IMG/VR virus record: IMGVR_UViG_3300030106_005674
Coordinates: 1 to 55,606 of that record
Direction: 5' to 3' (one strand)
Origin: a virus
Length of the DNA: 55,606 nucleotides
Positions 8,336 to 17,999 of this stretch are shown one piece after another (the stretch's first letter is position 1; each line of letters begins with the position of its first letter). A program made the position numbers and the translations under genes. Under the pieces are notes generated by a model. The model worked only from the letters and a program-made list of their open reading frames with translations. It was not told the origin of the DNA and searched no databases.

Positions 8336-10540
8336 TTAGTTTCCAGGCTGTTTTTGTTCGTCTCGTTTCGCCTGCTCTTCTGGGAGATTGTTGTCCGTAG
8401 GAGTCTCCGAAGCGGCTACAGCGGAAGGATTCGGTTTAGACTCAAAACTACGTTCCCAGCGTGATGTGACGTTGCCCGCAGCGTCCTTTGGTGCGAATAG
8501 CTGACGGAACCCTGTCCGGAGACGGGCACCCATAACTTCTGAGCCCTTGTACTTTTTTGGGTCTTGGATGATGTCCTCATCCAGTTTCCGACGATCCATA
8601 CGCTTCTGCTGACTAGAGCGGTACCTGAACTCGCTTGTAAACGCTTTCCAGCCCAGTTGAGGGTCCGTGATTCCCTTGTCTCTCATGAACTTCTCAAACA
8701 TGGGCGAAGCCATTGTTTCCCGTTGGAACTGCTTGCCCTGGTTGCCGCCATCGTTGAGTAGACGCAGAGCCACGTCTTGTGGAGAGTCTCCTTCCCGAGC
8801 TACAGCGATTCTTCCTACAGAATCGCCCGGTGGACGATCTTTCGGAGCAGTCGGAGAGGGTTGAGGGGGGTCTCCCTCTCCGACTGCTGGTGCGGGTGGT
8901 GGGGATGGAGCAGGTTCGGGTTCGGCTGGTGCAGGCTGTGCGTCAATGACTTTCTTAGCGTTGTCGTAAGCCTCAGTACCGGGCTTCGCGCCTCCTGGAA
9001 TAAGAGACTCGGACTGTCCGGCTTTGAATACGTCAATACTACCGTCTGGGCGTTGTTGATATTCATAGCCCCCATCGAGCACTCTTTGTGCTTCAGGGGG
9101 GGCGGCTTCTGCTTCAGGTTCAGCCTGCGGCGGAGGAGGTTCAGCAGCTTCAGCAGGAGCCGGGGAGGTGGGAGGAGGTGCCGCAGTGGTGGGAGGCTGA
9201 GTAACACTAGTCATCGCTTCTTGCGTTGCTTGTGTCCAGTTCTGTTCAGTGATGGGTTGGCCCTGCATAGCGCCTGAACCATGTACAAGCCGATAAGAAA
9301 TCGCTTTAGACTCATCTTCAAGATTTCGCAGGTCTGTTTGCGTCTGCTCAATTGTGTCTAGTGCTTTTTGGTACTCGACATTGTCTTTCAGAAGGACCTC
9401 AACTCGACCACGCTGCTTGGCTCTGAGTTCGTCGATTGTTTTCTCATACCTCTCATCCGTTCTCTCTCTTTGCTTTTTTTCAATCCTCGCATCCCTAAAC
9501 AGCTCACGGATTTCGGGTCCAGCTCTTCTGTAGAATTTATCGGTGTCGCCAATGATTATTTCGTCAGTTAGGACGATTCCGCTATCGGTAGCGGTTGCTT
9601 CGAGTTCGTCTATGAAAAAAGCTCTTTCGGCTGGGTCTTTTATACCTTTCAGTGCCTCGTGCAGGATTTGGTAAAACTTTCCTTCTTGTCCTGGTATGAT
9701 TTCATCGATCGATTCTCCTCTCGCACCTGTTTTGGTTTGGAAGGCTCCAGATCCTTCAATCACCGCCGCAACTTTGGCAGAAGTATTCGTTCGGAGCCGT
9801 ATATCTGTGCTCCACAGACTCCAGCCTTCTGCCTCCTGACGTTTGGACAAATCCGCAATACTGTCACGGAGGTCTCGTCCCTGCTCTTTCAGCTCCTCCT
9901 CTGCTCTACGGTATTCTCGATCCCGAATGTTGGATGCGGTTCCTTCGGCGCCCTTTAGAATCGATGTCAGTGCTTCAAGCTGTGATTGATTCAGTTGTCC
10001 GGCAGCACGAAGGTTTGCGTTGACCGTTGAGTCCTGGTCGTTCAGCAGCTTTAGCAACTGCATGCGATAGGCTTGTTCTTGGGCGGGAGTCATAATTCCC
10101 GAAGATTTTCCTTGCAGAGACCGGCCAACGCCAGCGATCCCTTGAAAGAAACCACGTAGCGGCCGTTTAATCTTATCGGCCTGGTACTGCCGCATGCTCG
10201 TGATGAACTCAGGCGAGAACTCCCCGAGAGGCTGAGATGGGTCAGGTGTTCCTGCTGCAACCTGCTGAGGCTGGGAAGGGGGGAGTGCAAGTCCAGCTTC
10301 TCCGGGCCTAACGCCGCCAGCAAACTCTTGGTCTTCAGCTTGCAGAGGTTGTGTCGTAGGCTGAGTAGGCTCTAAGCGCGTCTCTTCGCCTGAAATTCGA
10401 ACAGCGCCTTCGGGCGGGGCTGAATCAACAGTCGAAGCAACAACACGATCACCTTGCTGATAGAAAGCGTAGTTGTTTGGGTCTTGCCCAGCATCAACAA
10501 TCTGCCGCTTGACTGCGGCAACATCTTCACCAGAAAACAT
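8336..10540 (-). CDS. 734-aa internal virion protein with proline-rich linkers
   Basis: This is a large structural-type protein without a recognised family. The N-terminal part contains helical, charged segments (residues about 125-400, including coiled-coil-like stretches rich in E, R and Q). The middle has two low-complexity Pro/Ala/Glu linkers (about 450-500 and 545-600), which separate it from a compact C-terminal domain. Domain-plus-flexible-linker layout is common in virion proteins that are packed inside the head and leave through the portal. The gene lies directly upstream of the 2535-aa gene with a 3-base gap, so the two are probably co-translated and work together in DNA ejection. 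Function is inferred from context. Confidence 0.75.
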   Translation of the reverse strand: MFSGEDVAAVKRQIVDAGQDPNNYAFYQQGDRVVASTVDSAPPEGAVRISGEETRLEPTQPTTQPLQAEDQEFAGGVRPGEAGLALPPSQPQQVAAGTPDPSQPLGEFSPEFITSMRQYQADKIKRPLRGFFQGIAGVGRSLQGKSSGIMTPAQEQAYRMQLLKLLNDQDSTVNANLRAAGQLNQSQLEALTSILKGAEGTASNIRDREYRRAEEELKEQGRDLRDSIADLSKRQEAEGWSLWSTDIRLRTNTSAKVAAVIEGSGAFQTKTGARGESIDEIIPGQEGKFYQILHEALKGIKDPAERAFFIDELEATATDSGIVLTDEIIIGDTDKFYRRAGPEIRELFRDARIEKKQRERTDERYEKTIDELRAKQRGRVEVLLKDNVEYQKALDTIEQTQTDLRNLEDESKAISYRLVHGSGAMQGQPITEQNWTQATQEAMTSVTQPPTTAAPPPTSPAPAEAAEPPPPQAEPEAEAAPPEAQRVLDGGYEYQQRPDGSIDVFKAGQSESLIPGGAKPGTEAYDNAKKVIDAQPAPAEPEPAPSPPPAPAVGEGDPPQPSPTAPKDRPPGDSVGRIAVAREGDSPQDVALRLLNDGGNQGKQFQRETMASPMFEKFMRDKGITDPQLGWKAFTSEFRYRSSQQKRMDRRKLDEDIIQDPKKYKGSEVMGARLRTGFRQLFAPKDAAGNVTSRWERSFESKPNPSAVAASETPTDNNLPEEQAKRDEQKQPGN

Positions 10541-10547
10541 TTTTTAC

Positions 10548-11009
10548 CTACCCGAACATTGATCCAAGACCGGCTCCAACGCCTTCCATGATTGCACCAA
10601 GACCCTTGGTACCCGCATCTCTTTCGTTGGCAGCTTGAGCCATTGCAGACTCGCCTGTCGTTGTGAAGAAGGAGTATTGACGATTCAGAGCGTCTCTTCG
10701 GCCCTGTCTGACAGCATCCAGTACAGCTTTAGCGCCAGCAGCACCAGCACCAGAACCAACCTCACCCAGAGCACGAGCCTGGTTCGGGTCGAACTGATTG
10801 CCCGTGAGCATTGCTTGAGAAGTAGCTTGACCGGCTTCTTTTGAGACATTGACAGCATCCTGCATCTGCCCCTTGTCTACGTCTTTTTGACTCTCAAGCT
10901 CATCAATCCTCTTATCGGTTTTTTTAGCTCGCTTGAGTTGAAGGTCTCGTACTTTTGCCGGGTTTTGGTCTCCTGTTGCCCCGAAGAAGCGGCCAATTTT
11001 TCCTAGCAT
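10548..11009 (-). CDS. 153-aa Ala/Gly-rich virion protein
   Basis: This small protein has a basic helical N-terminus (residues 1-60, rich in K, R and Q) followed by an Ala/Gly-rich part that ends in GVGAGLGSMFG. It lacks a signal peptide; the Gly/Ala end could contact a membrane. The order, a small Ala/Gly-rich protein followed by two much larger proteins (734 and 2535 aa), resembles the internal core-protein series of podoviruses such as the T7 group. I therefore propose it is a third ejected core protein. That assignment is by analogy of order and composition, not by recognised sequence similarity. Confidence 0.65.
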   Translation of the reverse strand: MLGKIGRFFGATGDQNPAKVRDLQLKRAKKTDKRIDELESQKDVDKGQMQDAVNVSKEAGQATSQAMLTGNQFDPNQARALGEVGSGAGAAGAKAVLDAVRQGRRDALNRQYSFFTTTGESAMAQAANERDAGTKGLGAIMEGVGAGLGSMFG

Positions 11010-11010
11010 T

Positions 11011-11763
11011 TTACTCTCCTGCCTGGGGGAACCAGATTGCTTTCATATTCCGTGTACGAAATTTAAGCCTAAAGTGCGTCTGCATACAGACAATACCTGC
11101 GCTGTGCCATCCGGCCTCAAGTGTAACAAAATAGTGCCCAGACCACACGCGGTCTCTGTGGGGTCTTTGGATGTTATTTCTTTTTGGCTCACCACTAGCA
11201 ACACTGTGCGTAGATCTTGTGATGTTTCTGTAGCCCGTGTGTGCTGTGTTCTCTCCGTCTATCTGCAGTGCCATGGCTGCATGCTCGTAGGGCTCGTCAC
11301 CGCCAACACCGAACAGCGTGTCATTTGCGCCTCCAATCATCCAGGTCAAAATAACCGTGCTTTTTTTGGGTAGATAGAACTCGATACATGCGCCTGGTAT
11401 TGGGCGATAGCTTTCGATAGAGTCATGGTCATTAGCGAAGAAATGGTCACACCGATAGTCTGCGTTCCCAGTCAATCCAACCATGTGAGCGTCAGCCAGA
11501 CTTTTAGGCTGAATATGCCTCGCTTCCAGGTTTGAAAGGTCTCCTGCATCAGGAATAATCTGCCCATTGATGCCCTCAAACGTCAGAAGGCTCGAACTTT
11601 TTATGGGCTTGTAAAGCTGCTCTGCAAAAGAATCCGCATCAGCAATTCCACCAGTAGCAGCATCTGACGAGGTTATTCCAGAAAAATTACCAATAGTAGA
11701 GGTTGCCCCCGAAGGAGGGGGCGTTTCTGGTGCTCCATATTCAGGAATTATTGGATCTGGCAT
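11011..11763 (-). CDS. 250-aa hypothetical virion protein
   Basis: I do not recognise this protein. After a Pro/Ser/Thr-rich N-terminus (residues 1-50) it is a predominantly beta-type sequence with many aromatic residues towards the C-terminus. It is the last of three consecutive mid-size proteins (276, 339 and 250 aa) that share a layout: a short, helical or low-complexity N-terminus and a large beta-rich body. They lie between the long tail protein and the internal proteins, the position where tail-tip or receptor-binding components are often encoded. There is one base between it and the next gene. Confidence 0.65.
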   Translation of the reverse strand: MPDPIIPEYGAPETPPPSGATSTIGNFSGITSSDAATGGIADADSFAEQLYKPIKSSSLLTFEGINGQIIPDAGDLSNLEARHIQPKSLADAHMVGLTGNADYRCDHFFANDHDSIESYRPIPGACIEFYLPKKSTVILTWMIGGANDTLFGVGGDEPYEHAAMALQIDGENTAHTGYRNITRSTHSVASGEPKRNNIQRPHRDRVWSGHYFVTLEAGWHSAGIVCMQTHFRLKFRTRNMKAIWFPQAGE

Positions 11764-11770
11764 TTCTCAC

Positions 11771-12790
11771 CTATGGGTAATTGTAGTCAGTAGAGTTTCG
11801 TGTCTTGTTTCGGCTGTCCAAGTATATTGCAGACACGAGACTTTCTCTGACTGTAGCGAAAGCCCGGTCTGAGCGGGGTCCGTAGTAACTGTGCCCAGAT
11901 CCTGTCTTTACGCTTCCATACAAGGTAAAGCCCTCAATTCTCTTCTTGTGGTTGGGTGTCGCCAACCAGGGAACCCGCCGTGCTGCACCTACAGGAGTGT
12001 CGCCTAAGAAGCACATGCTGTTTACGTCGTCAAAAGTAACGAGAGTTCTTACAGGCATGTTCTTTCTCACGTCCCGTAGTCCAGTGACGTTCCTTCCTCT
12101 GGCACCAATTCCGACTTCAGAAATCCAACCAGAATTACTATCGGCACTATTGTTTGTGTTGGTGTCCCCATCAATAAACCTCAATGTCGATGGTAGAGGT
12201 ATGGCGTAAATCTTGTTGTCAGAATCTCTGATGTTGGCGCAGAGGATAGTAAAAAAGAGCGCATGAGGAGTAGCTGCTGTCTTTGTCTTCACAGAACTCT
12301 GTGAAGCTGGTTTTACTTTTTCCTGGATGTGAAGCTCTGTACAATGGGCTTCAGCCATTACCAAGATGGAATTAGAATTGTCCCCCATAAGGTCAATGTG
12401 GGTGTCGAAAGAAATCTGATTGATGAGTTTCCAACCGTTCTTGTCAGCAGTGTACGTGGTTATTTGGTCCCGTTGGGGAGGTGGGTCTGCAGAGGATGTG
12501 TCCCGAACAGACCACTTGGGGTCTCGGCAATCTTCTTCTTCATTACTAGATGGATTCCCTCTCCAGCCGTTGAGTTGCTCATCAAATCTGTGTGGACCTG
12601 GGTCATATCGCTGCTTTTGTTGGACTTCGGTATGGCCGGGAGCAAAAGAATCAATCCCAAACGCTCGGTCAGCCACATTTTCAGAGCTGATGCTGTTTAG
12701 GGTTGATGCAATATCAGAAGCGACTTCAGAAATCTTGTTCCCCGAAATCTCTTCTCCAGCCAAGATTGGATTCCATTTAATAGTCGACAT
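11771..12790 (-). CDS. 339-aa hypothetical virion protein
   Basis: This unrecognised protein has an N-terminal segment with a serine/asparagine-rich amphipathic helix (residues about 15-45), then a mainly beta body with many polar loops. The N-terminal part resembles that of the neighbouring 276-aa product in style (both begin MST and carry N/S/E-rich helices), consistent with a shared docking segment on the virion. Its start overlaps the stop of the 276-aa gene in a TGATG junction, so the two are translationally coupled. A tail or receptor-contact protein is plausible, from context only. Confidence 0.65.
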   Translation of the reverse strand: MSTIKWNPILAGEEISGNKISEVASDIASTLNSISSENVADRAFGIDSFAPGHTEVQQKQRYDPGPHRFDEQLNGWRGNPSSNEEEDCRDPKWSVRDTSSADPPPQRDQITTYTADKNGWKLINQISFDTHIDLMGDNSNSILVMAEAHCTELHIQEKVKPASQSSVKTKTAATPHALFFTILCANIRDSDNKIYAIPLPSTLRFIDGDTNTNNSADSNSGWISEVGIGARGRNVTGLRDVRKNMPVRTLVTFDDVNSMCFLGDTPVGAARRVPWLATPNHKKRIEGFTLYGSVKTGSGHSYYGPRSDRAFATVRESLVSAIYLDSRNKTRNSTDYNYP

Positions 12791-13620
12791 CAGGTCAACT
12801 CCAAGGCAATCAATTCTCTAGAGGAAACGACATAACTAGAGTGGTTAGGATCGAACGCGGGGTAGCTCCTGTTTGCTTTTGGAACTCTCGCCTTCAATTC
12901 GATGACATGTTTTCCAGCAGAGATGGGAAAGACCAGGTCAGTGACGAAAGGATGAGACCAGACGCCATACGAAGCACCATATTTGTCATTAGAGATTTCT
13001 TGACCTCCAATTGTTGTTTCGGCAACTCTTGCCCCATCTAGGGCTATGCAGTACTGAACTCCAGGAAAAAACCTATACCTTCCAGGTGTTTCAAGAGTCT
13101 CTTCTTTGCTCGAAGAAGCCTGAGAGCCTGATCCTCCGGGTGAGTACTCTCCCCCATCCACGTAGTAGGTCTGCTGTAGAGATCCCAGAACCCAAATGAG
13201 CCCCTCTCGTGTCGTTACATCTAATGTACAAACCGAAATCCACTCATTCGTTAAAGGGACAATGACATTGCCATCAAGGGGTGTAGGCTTTTCGCTTCCC
13301 TTGACAAAAGGGAATCTAACGGGTCGTGGGAGGAGACCCCTCTTATAGGTCATCTCTTCTATGGGTGCAGACACGGGAGCGTAGGCTGGTCCAATAGTGG
13401 AATCGAAGCAATTAAGTTTGCCAACCTCAAAATTCTTGTGTGTCCTACAGAGAGCACCTTCTACAAAGTTTTTTTCTGAAGTTAGGCTCCCCCTCTTAAT
13501 GTTCGTCTCATTCAAGTTGCCGTTTACTTCTTGAATGATTTCTCGGTAGTTGTCGTTGAGACGGTCTGGGTCAAGAGGAGAACCGTTCTCTATCTTATGC
13601 TTCGGGTAGACAGTAGACAT
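12790..13620 (-). CDS. 276-aa hypothetical virion protein
   Basis: The N-terminus (about residues 1-45) is polar and helical (LNDNYREIIQEVNGNLNE), the kind of sequence that precedes beta-rich domains in tail proteins. Residues 60-276 are beta-rich and include an LDGARVAETTIGG-like segment and several aromatic loop residues, suggestive of a jelly-roll or lectin-like fold. I cannot name the family. It is coupled to the 754-aa gene by a TAATG overlap and to the 339-aa gene by TGATG. Likely a component of the tail machine. Confidence 0.65.
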   Translation of the reverse strand: MSTVYPKHKIENGSPLDPDRLNDNYREIIQEVNGNLNETNIKRGSLTSEKNFVEGALCRTHKNFEVGKLNCFDSTIGPAYAPVSAPIEEMTYKRGLLPRPVRFPFVKGSEKPTPLDGNVIVPLTNEWISVCTLDVTTREGLIWVLGSLQQTYYVDGGEYSPGGSGSQASSSKEETLETPGRYRFFPGVQYCIALDGARVAETTIGGQEISNDKYGASYGVWSHPFVTDLVFPISAGKHVIELKARVPKANRSYPAFDPNHSSYVVSSRELIALELT

Positions 13621-15884
13621 TATGGAATCCGAGTTTTCGGGTTTTGCTTCATCTCTTCTTCTGTCACGAGTCCGATAAACTCAAATGGTATTCGACTCTT
13701 TATTCTGACCTTGTAGACTTCACAGGAAGGAACACTGATGTCTATTGATGTCCAGTAGGGTCTTTTAGATTGGAATGATGGAGCATCTTCTTTGCCTGTC
13801 GGTTCAATCGGAAGTGGCAGAGTCCCCCAAAAGTTTGGTGGATCTCCGTCGCTTCTGAGAGAAACGGTTGAGGTGTAGACTGGCTTATCTTTTCTCCAGT
13901 CTCGATAAACCTCAATATCAGCGTCGTTAATGTTTGACTCAACTAGAGACAGGTAAACTGTTTTGGCTGACACACGGTCAATAGACCTTCCCCAATCCAT
14001 CCATGGAGTCTCAATCACGTATTCTCGACGAAGCGGATCTTCCGACCAGTCGTAGTTGTTTGATCGGTCGAGGATGAAAAAGCCCTCATAAATCTTGGTG
14101 TCAGAGTTCTTAGAGCTGAGTGTGTCAGTAAAGCCTTCTCCGTCGTACACAGAACCACCAGCAATGACATACTTACGGTGATCTTGAGTGACACAAGCAC
14201 AGGATACGTGCTCGTTTGTTCTGCGCCGCCATCCTGCTCCATCAAAGATTAGGCACAGCGAGTTCTCGTGACCCCCATCCATTGGAACCCAGCATCGGTA
14301 CTCCTCGCTCTCAGGAGAATAGATAGCTACAGCCTGCTTTTCTCTAGACTTCGTGATTCGCTTGACCAGATGGTCAATCTTACCGCTGATATTCTCAATT
14401 TTATTGCCTTCCAAACGGTAGAACGCATTCTGTCCAAGCCAGCAGACTGACCCGTCGGGTAAAGCAACAATGGACGATGGAGCAACGCAACCGACTGTTG
14501 AGCTTATCGGTACGGTCTTAAATCCTGTTCCATTATCATTGGCTACAACCAGGAAAGTAGAGCCTTGAGTGAACGCAAGAAGTCCTGTATCTCGAGCCAT
14601 CAGGCCCGTAATCTCACTTGAACTTGTGTCTGGAAAGATTTTATCTGAAGCCTGGAAAGTTCCGTACCGGCCAGGAAGAGAGGGAACAACCATTCCGGGG
14701 TCATCGGAAGTGTTTCCAATCCAGAGTCTGCCCAAGCAGAAAGCTGCGAGCTTAAAGGCCGGAACAGGCATGATGTCTGAAAATGCTGGTACGCTGAGGT
14801 ACCCATCCGGGAAGTTGTCAGCGAAATGGGTGCTGAGGTTGTCAGGAATAGACATCAGAGCAGAGGTTGTCGTGTATCCAACATTGCCCGAGAGGAAATA
14901 GAGTTTTCCATCTCCCGAGTTGAGTAGATCCTTTGTTCGATACAGGCGACGGCCCATCGTCCCTGTTGGACCCTTGTCAATGTTGTCCCATAGCAGCGCC
15001 TTCTTTAGTTGACCCGAGGCTGTGTCATGTTCTCCTGCAACGTAGCTATCGATAAACACTTCTGCTGAGCGGTCTGAGATGGGCGAAAAATTACCGAAGT
15101 AGTCCATCCACTGGACAGCACACCGCCACGAACCCTCTTTAAGTCTAAGGCCCAGCTCATCATTGCTCGTTGAGCCTATTCGGCCCTGGCCAAGGCTAAA
15201 AGTAGCAGGTCGGCTCGCTTCACTTCCATGATAGACATAGCCGTCGTAGCTGTTGTTTCCTTTCATTCCCGTTTGTTGTGGTCCGAGGCCAAGAGGGGGG
15301 GAAGGAATGGTGTCGTATCCCAGCGGCAGAACGACTGTGCCATCGTACATGTACGCTCTTTGGTACGACTGGGGGACAATGACAATGCCCTTGTCTGTGG
15401 TCACAAACTGAGTTGGAAACTGAGGAGAGTTGCTGACAATCCCTTCTGTTTTTTGGAGGAAGGGGTCAGACTCCTTGAGAGTAAAGCTCTCCGATACAAT
15501 CCGGCTGTCGTCTCCGATGATGTTTTTTAGACAAGACTTAGAGGAAAGACGATTTTGCGGCTTAAACTCTTGGATACCCGAATCTGTGTGTAGGAGTAGG
15601 ATGTCTCTACCGCTGGGAAGAGTAGAGTGGTAAACACCATACTTTCTCGACTTCAAGAACCGATCGTGAAAGTTTTCCCCGATGCCTGTGTCTTCGTAGT
15701 CCTCATTGCTTGTGCCCCGGTAGGACAGCAGCTTTGTCGGCCCGAGTACTGGCTCTAGCGTGCCTCGCTTACTAGAGACGAAGTTCTTAATTTCGCCTGC
15801 ATCGTCAGCCTCAAGAACGACCTTCCCGCCCTCGGTGCGGTACAGGAAAGGCCCATTCTGAGTTCTTTTGAGGCTATTGGCCAT
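13620..15884 (-). CDS. Large beta-rich tail protein (754 aa), propeller-like
   Basis: This 754-aa protein is almost entirely beta-type sequence with repeated short blades separated by Gly/Asp turns, for example ITGLMARDTGLLAFTQGSTF and IVALPDGSVCWLGQNAFYRL at roughly residues 440-515. This pattern resembles a beta-propeller, as in tail nozzle or stabilising proteins that cap the adaptor in podoviruses. It follows the 508-aa adaptor-type protein and the 190-aa zinc-finger protein, which is where a nozzle gene is expected. A CCGGAGAAG Shine-Dalgarno precedes the ATG. The family is not certain, but a structural tail role is likely. Confidence 0.7.
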   Translation of the reverse strand: MANSLKRTQNGPFLYRTEGGKVVLEADDAGEIKNFVSSKRGTLEPVLGPTKLLSYRGTSNEDYEDTGIGENFHDRFLKSRKYGVYHSTLPSGRDILLLHTDSGIQEFKPQNRLSSKSCLKNIIGDDSRIVSESFTLKESDPFLQKTEGIVSNSPQFPTQFVTTDKGIVIVPQSYQRAYMYDGTVVLPLGYDTIPSPPLGLGPQQTGMKGNNSYDGYVYHGSEASRPATFSLGQGRIGSTSNDELGLRLKEGSWRCAVQWMDYFGNFSPISDRSAEVFIDSYVAGEHDTASGQLKKALLWDNIDKGPTGTMGRRLYRTKDLLNSGDGKLYFLSGNVGYTTTSALMSIPDNLSTHFADNFPDGYLSVPAFSDIMPVPAFKLAAFCLGRLWIGNTSDDPGMVVPSLPGRYGTFQASDKIFPDTSSSEITGLMARDTGLLAFTQGSTFLVVANDNGTGFKTVPISSTVGCVAPSSIVALPDGSVCWLGQNAFYRLEGNKIENISGKIDHLVKRITKSREKQAVAIYSPESEEYRCWVPMDGGHENSLCLIFDGAGWRRRTNEHVSCACVTQDHRKYVIAGGSVYDGEGFTDTLSSKNSDTKIYEGFFILDRSNNYDWSEDPLRREYVIETPWMDWGRSIDRVSAKTVYLSLVESNINDADIEVYRDWRKDKPVYTSTVSLRSDGDPPNFWGTLPLPIEPTGKEDAPSFQSKRPYWTSIDISVPSCEVYKVRIKSRIPFEFIGLVTEEEMKQNPKTRIP

Positions 15885-15896
15885 GCTTCTCCGGAC

Positions 15897-16469
15897 CTAC
15901 TGTACATGCTTGAGGATTTCATCCGGCTGAAGGCTGTGCTCCTTTTCCAGATGCTTACGCAGAGACTTCTCGTAGGCATACTTCTTACCGCAGACACCGC
16001 AAACAAACTTCTTTTTTTGCTTCTGGTAGGAAGAGTCAACGTAGTAATCCGGATCTTCTGGATCCGTCATTGCCTCATCCTCTGTATCGTAGTCTGCTGT
16101 AGCCTCTACAGCCGCCTCTACCGCTTCTTCTACGTTGTCTGAGTATGCAACGTTCATCGCTGCGGGAACGATGTCAGAAGCATCTACACCCTTATCAGTG
16201 AGAATCTCTGTCACCCGCTGAGCAATCTTCTCAATGACCATAAGCAGGTTGTCGTCTGTGAGCGCATAGACAGGCTCCCAGTTGCGTAGGTCATTGTTGT
16301 TTTGGTTGATGTAGTAGGGTGCTTGTCCAGGGATAAGAAAAAGCGCCTTCCAGTTCCCATTGTCGTCTTTGACCATGGATTGGATAGTTGCGTACTCGTA
16401 CTTTCCGTTCTCTTTCTCCCTTCGCCAGTAAACAGCCGAGGGGTTTGGGGCAGGGTAAAGTGTCGCCAT
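15897..16469 (-). CDS. 190-aa protein with C-terminal C2H2 zinc finger
   Basis: Residues 1-90 form a compact domain (motif PNPSAVYWRREKENGKYEYA near the start). Residues 105-145 are a very acidic linker. The C-terminus carries a perfect classical zinc finger: C157-x2-C160-x12-H173-x4-H178, with an aromatic two residues before the first cysteine (F155) and a leucine (L170) at the usual core position. Such fingers are common in eukaryotes and rare in phage virion operons. Zinc binding is expected; the partner could be DNA, RNA or protein. The gene lies between the adaptor (TAA directly followed by ATG) and the tail protein, so it may be a virion component or a chaperone of tail assembly. Confidence 0.75.
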   Translation of the reverse strand: MATLYPAPNPSAVYWRREKENGKYEYATIQSMVKDDNGNWKALFLIPGQAPYYINQNNNDLRNWEPVYALTDDNLLMVIEKIAQRVTEILTDKGVDASDIVPAAMNVAYSDNVEEAVEAAVEATADYDTEDEAMTDPEDPDYYVDSSYQKQKKKFVCGVCGKKYAYEKSLRKHLEKEHSLQPDEILKHVQ

Positions 16470-17996
16470 TTAGCTCTCCGTATAGCGGACTCGGACATCT
16501 CTGATAGGCCTGCGGGCCCGAGCCATTTTCTTTTTGGGGCGGGCACGAGCAATAAGCCCATACCTCTTTGTGAGTGTTCTCAGCATACTCTGGTAGCCTT
16601 GCTCTGCCAAAGAGGCACTATCTGTGGCCCCTTCCATCATATGGATGAAAACAATCGTCTTTTGTATCAGTGCTCCAATTGCTTCAGCATGTACACGAGG
16701 TGCATCCTGGTCACTGATTAGCTTCTGTGGTTTACGCAGAACACGGCAGTCTACTTCATACCGAGCGTCGGGCATCGGATGGAATCGGAGTGTCTGGTAT
16801 CCATGAACTTCTTTTAGCCTACGCTTGTACTCTGGCATCTTTGAGCCATCGTGCGTGTACTGGACAAGACCATCTACTGCTGAGCCTTCGATCTCATCAA
16901 GTAGATAAAACACACCATCATTCATTGGGTGATTTGGAATCTTACCTGAGTTCTGGTGAGCAGAGCGGCGAACGTAGATTCGAATCTTGAGGGCTGAGTT
17001 TGTTGCTCTACCGGGCCGTGTGCTAAGAGAGCCAGAGTCGAGGAAGTAGTAATCGTCTAAGCCCTGGTCGATGAACGGGAATGTGAGCTTAATCGCCTTA
17101 CCCGTTGTGCTCACTTTCTCGGTAATAATCGAAGGAGAGCTTTCCCAACGAGGCTCATATAGGCCATTGGGGGCCTGAAGTTCCTTGTCCCGTTTGCCCC
17201 ACACGTACGTGAAGCAGTACTCAAACGTGCCGTGAGTATCTGGCCCCTGCCAAGCAGGAAAAGTCGGGTCCTGGTCGTCCGTCTCTGTTGTAGCTGGAAC
17301 AGTTGGAGCATCAATTTGGTGATGCCGACCACGGAACACACTTGAGGGTCGACCGCTGTACTGCCCTTGGTAGTCAACGTAGTCGTACCTTTCCATGTCA
17401 TGCTGATTACGGACGCTCAATTCGTAGTGCGTATCGCCATAAAGGCGTGCAGAACGAAGCTCAATCACATCAGCCGGAAGGTTGTATTCGGGAGTAAAGA
17501 TTCGATACGTCAGATCAGGAGTATACGCCCCTGTAGAGGTTGCATCGTCCCAGGGTGTATCCAAGACAATCGTATCGGTCCTGTAGGTGACGCCATCTAC
17601 GACGGCGGTGCTTCCTGAAATGATGTGACGAATCTGGCGTCTACGAGTCTCGCCAGTCGAAAGCTCGACTTCAATCAGCCGACCATCCCAGGTTCCGTCG
17701 GATACAAACGCATCAATATTTCCTGCCGTAATCTCGCTGTCGACTGCAGTCCTTTTCAGCACTCGACTGTCGTCAGCTACTCGATACAGCTTATCGGAAG
17801 CATGAGAACGGGTCTTTACGTCTTTCTGTGTGATGACGCGACACTCATCCTCAAAAAAGAGAAAAGGGGCCTCCAACGACAAAAGGTTGTAGGCCCGATT
17901 GATCATATGATCAACCTTGTCCTTGAACGAGGTGGACTGGTCAGGTTGCCAGTCCACCTGTTCAAGTACTCGGGTGCGGATTTCACCCTTGTTCAT
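16470..17996 (-). CDS. Head-tail adaptor / tail tube-type protein (508 aa)
   Basis: The N-terminus (MNKGEIRTRVLEQVDW followed by an INRAYNLLSLEAPFLFFED-like helix) has the layout seen in podovirus adaptor proteins: an early helical segment that meets the portal, then a large beta-rich insertion (about residues 80-390) and a C-terminal helical part (residues about 430-480) ending in a basic tail rich in R and K. Its place after the capsid and decoration-type genes and before the tail protein supports this. The start lies 4 bases after the upstream stop with only a weak SD, so it is probably translated by coupling. The family assignment is moderate. Confidence 0.65.
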   Translation of the reverse strand: MNKGEIRTRVLEQVDWQPDQSTSFKDKVDHMINRAYNLLSLEAPFLFFEDECRVITQKDVKTRSHASDKLYRVADDSRVLKRTAVDSEITAGNIDAFVSDGTWDGRLIEVELSTGETRRRQIRHIISGSTAVVDGVTYRTDTIVLDTPWDDATSTGAYTPDLTYRIFTPEYNLPADVIELRSARLYGDTHYELSVRNQHDMERYDYVDYQGQYSGRPSSVFRGRHHQIDAPTVPATTETDDQDPTFPAWQGPDTHGTFEYCFTYVWGKRDKELQAPNGLYEPRWESSPSIITEKVSTTGKAIKLTFPFIDQGLDDYYFLDSGSLSTRPGRATNSALKIRIYVRRSAHQNSGKIPNHPMNDGVFYLLDEIEGSAVDGLVQYTHDGSKMPEYKRRLKEVHGYQTLRFHPMPDARYEVDCRVLRKPQKLISDQDAPRVHAEAIGALIQKTIVFIHMMEGATDSASLAEQGYQSMLRTLTKRYGLIARARPKKKMARARRPIRDVRVRYTES

Positions 17997-17999
17997 TTA

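Noticed and set aside
8777-9277. 166-codon plus-strand frame opposite the 734-aa gene
   Set aside because: Mirrors the proline-rich coding stretch of the minus-strand gene; composition is Trp/Gly/Arg/Cys/Phe-rich as expected of such shadows.
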